Shown one piece after another: positions 50,520 to 60,247 of a DNA stretch of 64,000 bases. Made by a program: the position numbers and the translations under genes. The first letter of the stretch is position 1, and the number at the start of each line of letters is the position of its first letter. Origin of the DNA: Catenuloplanes atrovinosus (GTDB taxonomy: Bacteria; Actinomycetota; Actinomycetes; Mycobacteriales; Micromonosporaceae); contig NZ_JAVDYB010000001.1 in the NCBI RefSeq assembly GCF_031458235.1, forward strand, positions 4,175,001 to 4,239,000. The letters are read 5' to 3'. The notes below the pieces were generated by a model. That model was given only the letters and a program-made list of their open reading frames with translations. It was not told the DNA's origin and searched no databases.

Positions 50520-51125
50520 ATGACCACCACGCCGGCCCGCGCCACCCGGCGCCGCGGCGACGAGCTGACCCGCGCGATCTACCTGGCCACGCTGGCCGAA
50601 CTCGCCGAGACCAGCTTCGACAAGCTCAGCTTCGACCGGGTCGCCGCGCGCGCCGGCACCGGCAAGGGCGGCATCTACCGCCGCTGGGCCTCCCCCGCCG
50701 ACCTCGTCCTCGCCGCCCTGACCGACCCGCTCTGCGGCTTCCCGGACACCCCCGACCCGCGCACCGGCAGCCTCCGCACCGACCTGCTCACCCTGCTGCG
50801 CGGCTTCGCCCACGCACTCGACGAGCCGCACGGCCGCGCACTGCGCCCGCTGATGGCCCAGCGCGCCCGCCACCCCCATCTGTACGAGCGCATCCGGGAC
50901 CTGGTCTTCCGCCCCCGCCAGGAAATGATCCTCGGCGTGCTCCGGACCGCGGTGGACCGCGGCGAGGCCCGTCCCGGCGCGGTCACCCCCCGGATCGCGG
51001 CGCTCGGCCCACGCTTGGTGCTGGCCTCCCACATGGACGCCGGCCCCGTCCCGGACACCGAGACCACCGCCATCGTCGACGAAATCCTCATACCGCTGAT
51101 CCGGCCTCTCTCACCCACCCCCTGA
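50520..51125 (+). CDS. TetR-family regulator
   Basis: A 201-aa TetR regulator with helix-turn-helix FDRVAARAGTGKGGIYRRWASPADLVLAAL and a TetR_C-type C-terminal domain. ATG 50520. It is divergent from the amidohydrolase gene and probably represses it through the palindrome at 50458-50481. Confidence 0.9.
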   Translation: MTTTPARATRRRGDELTRAIYLATLAELAETSFDKLSFDRVAARAGTGKGGIYRRWASPADLVLAALTDPLCGFPDTPDPRTGSLRTDLLTLLRGFAHALDEPHGRALRPLMAQRARHPHLYERIRDLVFRPRQEMILGVLRTAVDRGEARPGAVTPRIAALGPRLVLASHMDAGPVPDTETTAIVDEILIPLIRPLSPTP

Positions 51126-51311
51126 CGCGAGACCCATCACAGCCGTAAGGATCCGCAACTAAATCAGCTTGCCGAGCAGCTCGGCGCCCGCGTGATTGCT
51201 CGCGACCGAGGTCGTCAGTTGGACGGTGGATTCGGAGAATTGGCGGTCAACATTGAACGGCGAGTCACTACGGCAGACGGCATCGCTCGAATCCTGGGAG
51301 GTGAGTGAAAC

Positions 51312-51599
51312 TTGCTTCGCGGACACGCAGCTAGCAGCCCCGACGCCCTGAATGAGATCCACAAACGGTGGGTCGCCGGTCGCAACCGAGATACTGCCAG
51401 TGCCGACTATCGCGATGAATGGTACGACGAGCAGTGTGGGTTATGTAAGTTTTGGTTCCCGCTTGCCGGCGAATTGGGATCGGACTATGGAGTTTGCGCT
51501 AACGCCCAATCACCCTTTGACGGTAGGGTCCGATTTGAGCATGACGGCTGCGATGAATTCGACGATGCGGGAGAGTGGGTCACGCCTGATTCAGCGTGA
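51312..51599 (+). CDS. DUF3027-like small protein
   Basis: A 95-aa protein rich in acidic residues. Its centre (YDEQCGLCKFWFPLAGELG, YGVCANAQSPFDG, FEHDGC) resembles the short DUF3027 domain found in many actinobacteria, where the conserved cysteines could hold a metal. The TTG start at 51312 follows GGGAGG at 11 nt. Base composition is clearly less GC-rich than the flanks. Function unknown. Confidence 0.6.
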   Translation: MLRGHAASSPDALNEIHKRWVAGRNRDTASADYRDEWYDEQCGLCKFWFPLAGELGSDYGVCANAQSPFDGRVRFEHDGCDEFDDAGEWVTPDSA

Positions 51600-51633
51600 C
51601 GGGCCAGGCAATCAATAATGTCCAGCACATCGA

Positions 51634-52095
51634 ATGTCTTTAGTGGCAGAATCCGTCTTCGGGCGACTCATTTGGACATTGGGTGACGCCTCTGCCAAGA
51701 TGCCGATGCCGCCATCTTTGTACGCTGGCAGGCACATCGTCGGCACCCGGGCCACATGGGAAGGCGCTACTCTGCGACTCGGTACGGGATGCCGCGGACG
51801 ACGTGACTCGGCGTCGCGAGTGGTTCAGCGCCGATCCCCGAACCACTCACGAGGTGGCTGGTGGTTGGATCGCCCCGTTCGGCCGGACTGTCCGAGGCTT
51901 CGTGTGGCGGGCGGTCGGGTGTGGTGGGCGTGCGCGCGGGGAACTCTGTGCCTGAGGACCACGGCCGGCTTCACCTTCGAGATATACAGCGATCTCGCTT
52001 ACGGAGAATGGATTCTCTCGGTGTGGTCTCCCGACGACGAACAGCGGATTCCCGTCTACGACCTCGAGGGACCGATCCCGCCCGAGCTGGCATAG
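51634..52095 (+). CDS. Hypothetical protein, possibly a decayed gene
   Basis: A 153-codon frame. Only the last 45 residues (TAGFTFEIYSDLAYGEWIL, then SVWSPDDEQRIPVYDLEG) look like a real folded domain. The first two thirds are Arg- and Gly-rich and unlike protein. The real gene may be shorter, frameshifted or a remnant. It lies in the same lower-GC island as the preceding DUF3027-like gene. Confidence 0.35.
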   Translation: MSLVAESVFGRLIWTLGDASAKMPMPPSLYAGRHIVGTRATWEGATLRLGTGCRGRRDSASRVVQRRSPNHSRGGWWLDRPVRPDCPRLRVAGGRVWWACARGTLCLRTTAGFTFEIYSDLAYGEWILSVWSPDDEQRIPVYDLEGPIPPELA

Positions 52096-52106
52096 GGATG
52101 CGCGAG

Positions 52107-54209
52107 TCACGCGTCGGTCGGGGGGTCCAGCGCGGTGAGCAGGCGTTCGGCGGTGGGGAGTTCGGGGTGGTTGAGCATGCGGAGGATCGGCAGGGCGGCG
52201 TGCAGCGCCGCGGCGGCCTCGGTGGGCCGCCGTTGCGTGTGGGCGAGCGTGGCGAGCCGTAGGTCGACGAGCGCGGTCTGCAGGGTGGCGCCGTCGGCAT
52301 CGAGGAGGTCTCGGGCCTGCCGGAGCGGCGGCTCGGCCTCGGTGGTGCGGCCGGCGGCGAGCAGCGTCTGGCCGAGGATGGTCAGGCATCGGCCCTGGCT
52401 GTAGCGGTCCGGCAGCGCGGCCAGCCGCGCCGGCAGCGGCTCCAGGCCGGCGATCGCCTCGTCGAAGCGGGACAGGCCGGCCAGCGCGCGGGCCCGGTGC
52501 ATGCGGATCAGCAGGCGGCCACGCGGGGAGCCGTCGCGGTCGGTCAGCGGTACGGCCTCGTCGAAGTGGGCGAGCGCGGCCGCGTAGGACTCGCGGTGCA
52601 GTTCGGCGAGGCCGAGCCACTCCAGGGCGCTGGCGGTGCCGCGGCCGTGTCCCTGCGATCGGGCGATGCCGAGCGAGCGGGTCAACGCGGCGATAGCGGG
52701 TTCGGCGCGGCCGGACTCCAGGTACGCGCAGCCGAGCTGGTGATGCATCCGCAACTGCGCGACCGGGTCGCCGGACTCGGTCGCGGCGCGGACGCCGAGC
52801 TCGTGGGTGCGGATCCAGGCCTGGTAGTCGCGTCCGCGGAAATACAGGTTCCACAGCGCCTCGCAGAGCTGCCAGACCAGATCGTGCCAGCCGTGGTCGT
52901 ACGCGACCGTCACCGTCACGGCCAGGTTCGCGGCCTGGGCGCTGAGGTGTTCCATGGCGGCGGCACGTTCGGCGGCGTCCGGCGAGGCGGTGAGGCCGGC
53001 GTAGCGCGGGCCGGCCCGGAAGCGGTTCGACACGGTGGCGTCGGCGCGAACGGTGTCGTCCAGGCGGTGTTCGACCACCCGGCGCACGGCGTCGGCGAGG
53101 GCGCCCGGTGGCTCGTCCCGGGTGGCGACCTCGCGGGCGTGGGCGAGGATCAGGCTGTGCATCCGGTAGCCGGTGCCGTGCTCCTCGATCAGGTGCACCT
53201 CGGCGAGCGTCTGCAGCAGGTCTTCGGCCTCGCCGGGCGGGAGCGCGGCGAGCGCGGCGGCCGACTCGGCGCTCACGTCCGGGCCGGGATGGTGGCCTAG
53301 CAGCCGGTACAGCCGGGCGACCGGCGCGGTCAGCTGCTGGTACAGCACGTCGTAGATCGCGCGCACCACCGGGACCCCCTCCACGGTGAGGCTGTCGAGC
53401 GGCTGCCGCGCGGCGTGCACCAGGCGGGCGATCGGCCAGCGCGGACGGCTCGCCAGGCGGGCGCCGGCCGCGGACACCGCCAGCGGCAGGTACTCGCACA
53501 GGCTGGTCAGCGCGACCGCGTCGGGGCGCTCCGCGGCCACCCGGGCCTGATCGATCAGCGCCCCGAGCAGGGCCAGCGCCTCGTCCTCGGGCATCCGGCC
53601 GAGCTCCAGCAACGCGTTCCGGTCGCCGCCCAGGCCGTCGAGGGAGTGCCAGCTGGTGACCAGCACGACCGCGCCGGTGGACGCCGGGATGAGCGGCCGC
53701 ACCTGGCTCGCGCTGAGCGCGTCGTCCAGCAGCACGAGGACCCGCCGGTCGGCGGTGAGGGTACGGTACAGCGCCGTTCGCTGGTCGAGCGTCTGCGGTA
53801 CGCGTGCGGCGTCCACGCCGAGCGCGATGAGGAACTGGCCGAGCACCTCGGTGGTGGACGTCGGCACGTCGGTGCGGCCGCCGAGCGTGGCGTACAGCTG
53901 CCCGTCCGGGAAGTCCGCGCTGACCTGGTGACCCCAGTGCAGCGCGAGCGCGGTCTTGCCGACGCCGCCCTCGCCGGTCACGACCACGGTGATCGGGCGT
54001 CCCGGCCGCGCGCCGGTGCCACGGTGCCGGTCCAGCGAGCGGACCGCGTCGCGCCGGCCGCTGAACACGCCCGGTCCCGCGGGCAGCATGCGCGGCACCG
54101 GTGGTGGGGCGGCCGCACGCTGGTGAAAGTGGACGCCGCCGAAGACCTGGCGGGCCAGGACCGCCAGGTCGGCGCTGCCGCCGAAGTCGTTCACGTGTTC
54201 GGCAGCCAC
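52107..54209 (-). CDS. NB-ARC ATPase with TPR repeats (AfsR/STAND type, no DNA-binding domain)
   Basis: A 700-aa STAND NTPase. The start is the GTG at 54209 (VAAEHVNDFGG), after GGGGGAGGG. Residues 1-25 carry a beta-repeat motif (FGGSADLAV, QVFGGVHFH). The NB-ARC domain follows, with Walker A VTGEGGVGKTALAL near residue 80 and Walker B VLVLLDDAL near 160. The C-terminal half has TPR helices (HHQLGCAYLESGRAEPAI, LEWLGLAELHRESYAAALAH). Such proteins act as signal-triggered switches in regulation or in conflict/defence. It is divergent from a small protein with a matching beta-repeat motif. The output is unknown. Confidence 0.85.
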   Translation of the reverse strand: MAAEHVNDFGGSADLAVLARQVFGGVHFHQRAAAPPPVPRMLPAGPGVFSGRRDAVRSLDRHRGTGARPGRPITVVVTGEGGVGKTALALHWGHQVSADFPDGQLYATLGGRTDVPTSTTEVLGQFLIALGVDAARVPQTLDQRTALYRTLTADRRVLVLLDDALSASQVRPLIPASTGAVVLVTSWHSLDGLGGDRNALLELGRMPEDEALALLGALIDQARVAAERPDAVALTSLCEYLPLAVSAAGARLASRPRWPIARLVHAARQPLDSLTVEGVPVVRAIYDVLYQQLTAPVARLYRLLGHHPGPDVSAESAAALAALPPGEAEDLLQTLAEVHLIEEHGTGYRMHSLILAHAREVATRDEPPGALADAVRRVVEHRLDDTVRADATVSNRFRAGPRYAGLTASPDAAERAAAMEHLSAQAANLAVTVTVAYDHGWHDLVWQLCEALWNLYFRGRDYQAWIRTHELGVRAATESGDPVAQLRMHHQLGCAYLESGRAEPAIAALTRSLGIARSQGHGRGTASALEWLGLAELHRESYAAALAHFDEAVPLTDRDGSPRGRLLIRMHRARALAGLSRFDEAIAGLEPLPARLAALPDRYSQGRCLTILGQTLLAAGRTTEAEPPLRQARDLLDADGATLQTALVDLRLATLAHTQRRPTEAAAALHAALPILRMLNHPELPTAERLLTALDPPTDA

Positions 54210-54282
54210 ACATCCCTCCCCCACGAGCCCGCGCCGCCACGCGAGCCTACTCGACCGTGGCACCGGCCACTATGGTGGAACG

Positions 54283-54648
54283 ATGGACCCGTTGACCGCC
54301 ACCGTCCTCGCCACCGCGATCGCGCCGCTGGTCAGCGGCGCCGCCGGAGAGGCCGGCCGGCAGGCCTGGCAGTCGCTGGCCGACCGCACCCGGGCGGTCT
54401 TCCGGCGGGACGCCGGCGAGCTGCCCGCCGAGCCGGAGCCCGCGCAGGTTCCGGCGGTCGCCGAGACGCTCGCCGCGCGGGCCGCGGACGACCCCGGCCT
54501 CGCCCGGTGGCTGCGGCAGTGGCTGGAGCAGGAGGCACGGCCGGCCGCGGGCCACGTGACGAACGTCGTCAGCGGCACCGCCGGCACGGTGATCATGGGC
54601 CGTGACTTCTCCGGCGGGATCACCATCGGGCGTGACGACGCCCGATGA
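54283..54648 (+). CDS. Small protein with beta-repeat adaptor-like motif
   Basis: A 121-aa protein. An alpha-helical N-terminal domain (MDPLTATVLATAIAPLVSGA, RQAWQSLADRTRAVF) is followed by a C-terminal segment HVTNVVSGTAGTVIMGRD and FSGGITIG. This end parallels the N-terminal motif of the divergent NB-ARC protein (HVNDFGGSADLAVLARQ, then VFGGVHF), suggesting the two proteins recognise each other. The glycosyltransferase-like gene follows 37 bp downstream on the same strand. No enzyme motif is seen. Confidence 0.6.
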   Translation: MDPLTATVLATAIAPLVSGAAGEAGRQAWQSLADRTRAVFRRDAGELPAEPEPAQVPAVAETLAARAADDPGLARWLRQWLEQEARPAAGHVTNVVSGTAGTVIMGRDFSGGITIGRDDAR

Positions 54649-54685
54649 CGCGGGGGTAGCCTGGTCGTCCCCGGCGGGAGGGTCG

Positions 54686-56384
54686 ATGACGGCGATATCG
54701 TGGCGGCGGGTCCCGGTGGGCGCGCAGAGCGGCCATTGGAACACGGTGCGGTACGAGCGGCGGATCCTCGTCGTCGTGCACAACATGACCGCGGCGAACC
54801 GGCTGGCCGACATCCTCCCCGTCTTCTCCGGCGACGTCCGCGTGCAGATGGTCTTCACCTGTCCCGGGTCGTCGCCGTTCACCCGCGAGGTCGAGGATTT
54901 CCTGTCGGCGCTGCCGGCCATCCCGTGGGAGCAGGCGGTGAGCACACCGTTCGACCTGGCGCTGGCGGCCAGCCACGGCGGCGATCTCCACGAGATAGCG
55001 GCGCCGCTGTTCATCTTCCCGCACGGCGTCGGCTACTCGAAATACTCCCCGCCCGGGACAGTAACCGGCACCATTCCGAACGGGTTGAACGAGCCGGGAG
55101 CCGGGAGCCGGGAGCCGGGAGCCGTTCGGCATGTCGCCGCGGTGGCTGATGCACGGTGAGACCGTCGTTCCGTCCGTTCTCGCGCTGTCGCACGCCGAGC
55201 AGCGGGGACGGCTCGCCCGGTGGACGCCCGCCGCGGCCGGCCGGGGCCTGGTGGTCGGCGATCCCTGCTACGACCGCCTGCTGATCAGCAGGCGGCTGCG
55301 GGACGCGTACCGGCGCGCCTACGGCGTGGACGACGGCAGGCGCCTGGTGTTCGTGTCGTCCACCTGGTGGAGCAGATCGTCGTTCGGCTCGGACCCCGGC
55401 CTGATCGCCCGGCTGGCCGCCGCGCTTCCGGTCGACGAGTACCAGCTCGTCGCCGCGCTGCACCCGTCGACCTGGGCCGCGCACGGCGCCTGGCAGGTCC
55501 GGGCCTGGCTGGCCGAGCCGCTGCGGTCCGGCCTGGTCCTGCTCGACCCCCGGCAGGGCTGGCACACCGCGCTGCTCGCCGCCGACCTGGTGATCGGCGA
55601 TCACGGCGCGGTCACCTGCTACGCGGCGGGCTGCGGGATTCCGGTGGTGCTGGCCGCCTCGGCGGACGAGGAGGTCATCGCCGAGTCCGTGATCGGCCAG
55701 TTGCTTCGCACCGCGCCGCGGCTGCGCCCCGAGGGCGACCTGCGCGCCCAGCTCGACGACACCATCGCCCGGTTCGACCCGGAGTCGTACGCGGGCGTCC
55801 GTGATCTCATCTCGTCCGAGCCGGGCCGCGCCGCCGCGCTGATCCGGGCCGCCGGCTACGCGGCGATGAGCCTGCCGGAGCCGCCGGCCCCGGTGCGGCC
55901 GCTGCCGTTTCCGCCCCCGGACCGGATCACGCGCCAGGACCCCGCCGCCGCGATCGTCACCGTACGCACCGAGCCGGGCGGCGTCCGCGTGAGCCGCCAT
56001 CCGGCCGCCGTCGCCCTGGAGCGGCGGCCACCCGGGTTGACCACCGGCCACCTGGTCGCGGCGGACGACCCGGACGGCCTCCCCTGGCTGGAGGCGGCCG
56101 ATGTGATCGTCGGCCGCGCCCCGCAGCCGGAGGACGGCTGGGCCGGGCGGACGCTGCGCTCCTTCCCCGGCTGCGCGCTCGCCGCCGTACCGCTGGATGA
56201 TCGGCGGTGTCTGGTGACCGGCCGGGACGGCGCGCGGCGGCTGTTCACCGCCGGTGCGGCGTTGCCCGACGCCGCGGTGCTGGCCTCGGTCGCGTACACG
56301 CACGACGCGCCCGCCGGGAGCATCCCCTTGATCACCCCGGCGGGCGTCGTCACCGTCGCATGGCGGCCGGTGGACCAGGTGTGA
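54686..56384 (+). pseudogene. GT-B-like transferase gene interrupted at a heptanucleotide repeat (possibly phase-variable)
   Basis: Two adjacent frames form one protein of about 560 residues. The first (54686-55159) has RILVVVHNMTAANRLADILP, WEQAVSTPFDLALAASHGG and PLFIFPHGVGYSKYSPPG. The second continues with FGMSPRWLMHGETVVPSVLA, VVGDPCYDR, STWWSRSSFG and ADLVIGDHGAVTCYAAGCG. Together they resemble actinobacterial GT-B or glycerophosphotransferase-like proteins of unknown substrate. The frame changes exactly at the GAGCCGG tandem repeat (55091-55124). Removing one 7-bp unit, or adding two, would join the halves. As it stands, translation ends 26 codons after the first repeat base region, at 55159. 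ATG 54686 follows GGGAGGG. Confidence 0.75.
55091..55124. repeat. Heptanucleotide tandem repeat (GAGCCGG, four copies plus six bases)
   Basis: Four exact copies of GAGCCGG followed by GAGCCG lie inside a coding gene, at the point where its frame shifts by +1. A unit length not divisible by three means slipped-strand gain or loss toggles the frame. Confidence 0.9.
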
Positions 56385-56385
56385 T

Positions 56386-58704
56386 CTAGACCGCCACCAC
56401 GCGCCAGGTCTTGTCGGGGCTGCCGTTGTCGGGTCCTTGGATGACCGGGGTGCCCCAGGCGGTGGCGCCGCCGAGCAGGCCGAGCAGTTTGCCGCTGTGG
56501 GCGTTGCGGATGCGTACCGTGCCGTCGCCGTTGTCGATCAGGGTCCAGCGGTGGTCGGCGGTGCCGTTGTCCGACCATTGCAGCACGCGGGCGTCGTCGC
56601 TGGTGGACATGGTGTCGACGCCGAGGACCTTGCCGCTGTTGACGTTGCGGAGGCGGACGTCGCCGCCGTCGGGGAGGCGCTCCCAGCGGTGGTCGGCGGT
56701 GCCGGTGTCGCCCCAGACGATCGCCGGGCCGCCGTCGGCGGTGGACATGTCCTGGATGCCGAGCACCAGCCCGGTCGCCGCGTTGACCAGCTTGTACGTG
56801 GTCGTGGCCGAGCCTGTGTTCCAGTACACGGTGTAGTTGAACCCGTGGGCGTCGTGGAACGGGCCCAGGTTGACGGTCTGCCCGTTGGCGGTGGCGGTGA
56901 ACGCCAGGCCGCCGGTCCTGGTGATCGACGCGACGGTCAGTGACGGCAGCGCGGTCAGCGTGGTGTTGCCGTAGTTCCCGCAGAGCACGACCGGGCCGTA
57001 CGTGACGGCCTGCACGTGCGGGGCGTCGTTGGCGGGCTTCATGATCACGCGCATCGGCAGCCGGACCGTGACGGTGTCGCCGTCCGCCCAGGCGCGCGTG
57101 ACGGTGGCGTACCCGCCGGGGGTGGTGTCGATCGTCTGCGCGGTGCCGTTGACGCTGATCGTCGCGCCGGTCGTCCACGCGGGGATGCGGACGCGGATGC
57201 CCCAGGTGCCGCTCATCGTGCCGGACAGGCGCAGAGTGGTGGTGTCGGTGGCCGGGTAGGTGGTGGTCTGGGTGACGGTGATGCCGCGCTGGGCCCAGGT
57301 GAGCACCGACGGTACGAACAGGTTCACGGTCAGCGTGGTGCCGTTGTGGAAGTAGATCGAGTCCATCAGCTTCGTGTTGGTCTCGATGCCGGTGCCCTGG
57401 CAGCACCAGAAGCTGTCGTAGTCGGTGCTCCAGGTGCCGCCGCCCCAGGCCGGCCCGACGCCGCGCCGGCCGCCCGGGCGCAGCGGCGTGAAGTAGGTGA
57501 TGTGGCCGTTGGCGCTGGCCGGGTTCTGTGCGCCGACGAGGTGGTTGAGCAGCGCGGTCTCGTAGTAGTCGAAGTACGCGGCCCGGTTCGGGTCGAGCAG
57601 CCACAGCTCGCGCGTGAGGTCGAGCATGTTGTACGTGTTGCACTGCTCGCAGGTGTCGTTGGTGAGGTAGCCGGCGATCGCGTTCGGCGGGCGGAAGTGC
57701 TCGGCCTGGCTGTTGCCGCCGATGACGTAGGTGTGCGCGCCGACCGTGATGTTCCAGGCGTTGCCGGCGATGTCCCGGTACCGGGTGGTGCCGGTGGCCT
57801 TGTACTCGCGGGCCGCGCCGATCCACTTCGGGACCTGGGTGTTGGCGTGCAGCCCGTTGAGCCGGTCCTGGCCGGCGGCGAGCGGATCGAACACGGCCCG
57901 GTGGTCGAAGCGCTGCGCCACGGTCAGCCAGCGCTGGTCGCCGGTCTGCTGGTAGAGGTCGGTGAGCACCGCGTTCATGCCGCCGAACTCGGTGCCCAGC
58001 ATGGCCTGCAGCTGGCTGTCGGTGAGCCGCCCGGTGCGGGTGTCGACCCAGCCGGCGAGCGCGAGCAGCACGGTGCGGGCGCGGTCGTCGCCGATGTACC
58101 GCCAGACGTCGAGCAGGCCGGCCAGCGTCTTGTGGATGCAGTAGTAGGGAACGTTGCCGTTGGTCAGCGTGCGGTTCTCCACCGCGGTGATGTCGGACTC
58201 CGGGAAGCCGGACAGGTAGCCGGCGGTGAATCCGGCCGCGGCGTTGTTGGCCTGGCATCTCGCCAGCTCCGCGACCATGCGCACGGCCTTGTCCCGGCAG
58301 GTGGTGTCGCCGAGCACCGCCCAGGCCTGCGCCCACGCGGTGAGGAAGTGGCCCTGCACGTGCGACCGGAACGGGAAGGTGGGCGCGTCCCAGCCGCCGT
58401 TCGCGGCGGCGCCGCCGGTGGAGAGCCGGTGGTTGGCCCGGAAGACGTACAGCAGCCGCTCGACGTCGACCGCGCGCAGGTAGTTCAGGGTGCGGTTCTG
58501 GTTGTCCAGGAACCGGCCGGCGGTCAGCCGGACCTGCCCGAGCGGGAACGCGTACGCGCCGACGCCGAGATCCGGGCGGACCGGCGGCAGTTCGGCCGCG
58601 GACGCCGGCGCGGCGTGGGCCACGGTGGCGCCGGTGGCCGAGACGATCGCGCCGGCGCCCGCGAGGTGCAGCATCTGCCGCCGACTGAGGTGCGCGGAGG
58701 ACAT
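56386..58704 (-). CDS. Secreted GH127 beta-L-arabinofuranosidase-like enzyme with ricin-type lectin repeats
   Basis: A 772-aa exported glycosidase. The ATG at 58704 follows AAGGAGC and begins a twin-Arg-like signal (SRRQMLHLAGAGAIVSATGA). The GH127/DUF1680 (alpha/alpha)6 body carries the metal and nucleophile cysteine set: CEQCNTYNMLDLTREL for the Glu and Cys ligands and DSFWCCQGTGIE for the paired cysteines. The last 140 residues hold three ricin-type repeats (for example LVNAATGLVLGIQDMSTADG, LRNVNSGKVLGVDTMSTSDD). It probably removes arabinofuranose from plant polysaccharide. The GH62 gene lies 64 bp upstream on the same strand. Confidence 0.9.
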   Translation of the reverse strand: MSSAHLSRRQMLHLAGAGAIVSATGATVAHAAPASAAELPPVRPDLGVGAYAFPLGQVRLTAGRFLDNQNRTLNYLRAVDVERLLYVFRANHRLSTGGAAANGGWDAPTFPFRSHVQGHFLTAWAQAWAVLGDTTCRDKAVRMVAELARCQANNAAAGFTAGYLSGFPESDITAVENRTLTNGNVPYYCIHKTLAGLLDVWRYIGDDRARTVLLALAGWVDTRTGRLTDSQLQAMLGTEFGGMNAVLTDLYQQTGDQRWLTVAQRFDHRAVFDPLAAGQDRLNGLHANTQVPKWIGAAREYKATGTTRYRDIAGNAWNITVGAHTYVIGGNSQAEHFRPPNAIAGYLTNDTCEQCNTYNMLDLTRELWLLDPNRAAYFDYYETALLNHLVGAQNPASANGHITYFTPLRPGGRRGVGPAWGGGTWSTDYDSFWCCQGTGIETNTKLMDSIYFHNGTTLTVNLFVPSVLTWAQRGITVTQTTTYPATDTTTLRLSGTMSGTWGIRVRIPAWTTGATISVNGTAQTIDTTPGGYATVTRAWADGDTVTVRLPMRVIMKPANDAPHVQAVTYGPVVLCGNYGNTTLTALPSLTVASITRTGGLAFTATANGQTVNLGPFHDAHGFNYTVYWNTGSATTTYKLVNAATGLVLGIQDMSTADGGPAIVWGDTGTADHRWERLPDGGDVRLRNVNSGKVLGVDTMSTSDDARVLQWSDNGTADHRWTLIDNGDGTVRIRNAHSGKLLGLLGGATAWGTPVIQGPDNGSPDKTWRVVAV

Positions 58705-58768
58705 CGGAACGCTCCTTGGATGAGAGGGATGGACGGTGGCCCGGGGAGGGCGGGCCACCGTCACGCCG

Positions 58769-60247
58769 TCAGCGCTGCAGGGTCAACAGCCCCGGCCGGT
58801 ACGGCAGCAGGCCGTAGTCGCCGCCCGAGGCCGGGTCGCGGCCCTGGTAGAGGAAGCGCAGGTTGCAGGGGTCGATGGTCATGGTCTGGTCCGCGCTGGT
58901 GCGCAGCAGCTCGCCGTGGCTGATGTCGTTGGTCCAGGTGGCGCCGCTGTTGGCGCGGCCGGCGAACGGGTTGCTCTCGCTGGTCGCCTGCGGGGTCCAG
59001 GAGCCGCCCAGGCTGCTCGAGGTGAACGAGCGGAAGTAGCGCCCGTTCGCGCCGATCGCCTCGACGATCATCAGGTACTGGTTCTGGCCCGCGACCTTGT
59101 AGACCTGCACCGCCTCGAAGAGGTTGTTCGTGGTGTCGCTCATGACCACGGTGGAGGTGGAGCCGAAGCTGCCCGGGAAGTTCCCGATCGGCATGCTGGC
59201 CCGGTAGATCCGGCCGTTGTCACCGGCGAAGAACAGGTACATGGTCGACGCGTCACCGATCACGGCCTGGTCGATCGGCCCGGTCGGCGAGTTGGAGATG
59301 CTGCCGGAGAACAGCGTCTGCGGCGCCGACCAGCCGTTCGGGTTCGTCGGGTCGCTGGACGTGCGGTAGGAGAACGCCGGCCCGCCCCACTGGTAGGCGA
59401 GCACCCACACGTTGCGCGGGGCGAAGTAGAACAGCGACGGGGCGACCGTGGCCGACGACATCGCGTTCTGCGTGGCCGAGCCCATCTCCGAGTAGTTCGT
59501 GAACAGGCTGAAGTTCATCGAACCCCAGGTCGTGCCGGTGTCGTGGGTGGTGGCGTAGACGAGCTGCCGGCCGTTGTACGGCGCCACGGTGAAGTCCTTG
59601 AGCGACACCCAGCCCGGCCGCGGCTGCGCCAGCGGACCGGTCGAGCTCCACCGGTACGTCGAGGGAAGCGAGCAGTTGCCGGTCGGCGGCGGCGTGGTGG
59701 GCGTGCCGGCGCCGAGCCGGACGAGCTGCCACTGCTGGTTGGTGCCGTTCCAGTCGCTGTACTGCACGATGTTGCCGCCGTCCGCGGTGGACGCGCCCTG
59801 CACCTCGATCGCCTTGCCGCTGTTGCGGTTGATCAGCTGGATGTAGCCGTCCACGTCCTGCACGGTGAACTGCTGGTTGGCGGCGTTCTGGTCGGCCCAC
59901 TGGACGATGGCGCCACCGTCCGCGGTGGACCAGTTGTGGACGTCGAGCACCTTGCCGGACAGCCGGGACTTCAACCGGTACTGCCCGCCGCCGGAGTCGA
60001 CGAACTGCCACTGCTGCTGGTTGCCGTCGTTGCGCGCCCACTGGGTGATCCGCGCGCCGTCGCTCGTGGCCAGGTTGTAGACGTCCAGCGCCTTGCCGCT
60101 GTTGCGGTTGACCAGCACGTACCACGCGCTGGTGTCGATGGTGGCGGCCGACGCCGCGGTGGCGGTCACCACCGCGGTCGCGGTGCCGACCAGCGCGGTC
60201 ACGAGCGCGAGCACCAGCCCGTACCGCCGCCTATTCTTGATCTTCAT
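58769..60247 (-). CDS. Secreted GH62 alpha-L-arabinofuranosidase with N-terminal ricin-type lectin domain
   Basis: A 492-aa secreted arabinoxylan-debranching enzyme. The ATG at 60247 begins [20 protein letters not shown], a Sec signal. Residues about 40-170 form a CBM13/ricin trefoil with three repeats ([53 protein letters not shown]). A short Pro/Thr linker leads to the five-bladed GH62 domain ([54 protein letters not shown]). It is the first gene of an arabinan-degrading pair with GH127 and has a LacI-type operator upstream. Confidence 0.94.
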   Translation of the reverse strand: MKIKNRRRYGLVLALVTALVGTATAVVTATAASAATIDTSAWYVLVNRNSGKALDVYNLATSDGARITQWARNDGNQQQWQFVDSGGGQYRLKSRLSGKVLDVHNWSTADGGAIVQWADQNAANQQFTVQDVDGYIQLINRNSGKAIEVQGASTADGGNIVQYSDWNGTNQQWQLVRLGAGTPTTPPPTGNCSLPSTYRWSSTGPLAQPRPGWVSLKDFTVAPYNGRQLVYATTHDTGTTWGSMNFSLFTNYSEMGSATQNAMSSATVAPSLFYFAPRNVWVLAYQWGGPAFSYRTSSDPTNPNGWSAPQTLFSGSISNSPTGPIDQAVIGDASTMYLFFAGDNGRIYRASMPIGNFPGSFGSTSTVVMSDTTNNLFEAVQVYKVAGQNQYLMIVEAIGANGRYFRSFTSSSLGGSWTPQATSESNPFAGRANSGATWTNDISHGELLRTSADQTMTIDPCNLRFLYQGRDPASGGDYGLLPYRPGLLTLQR

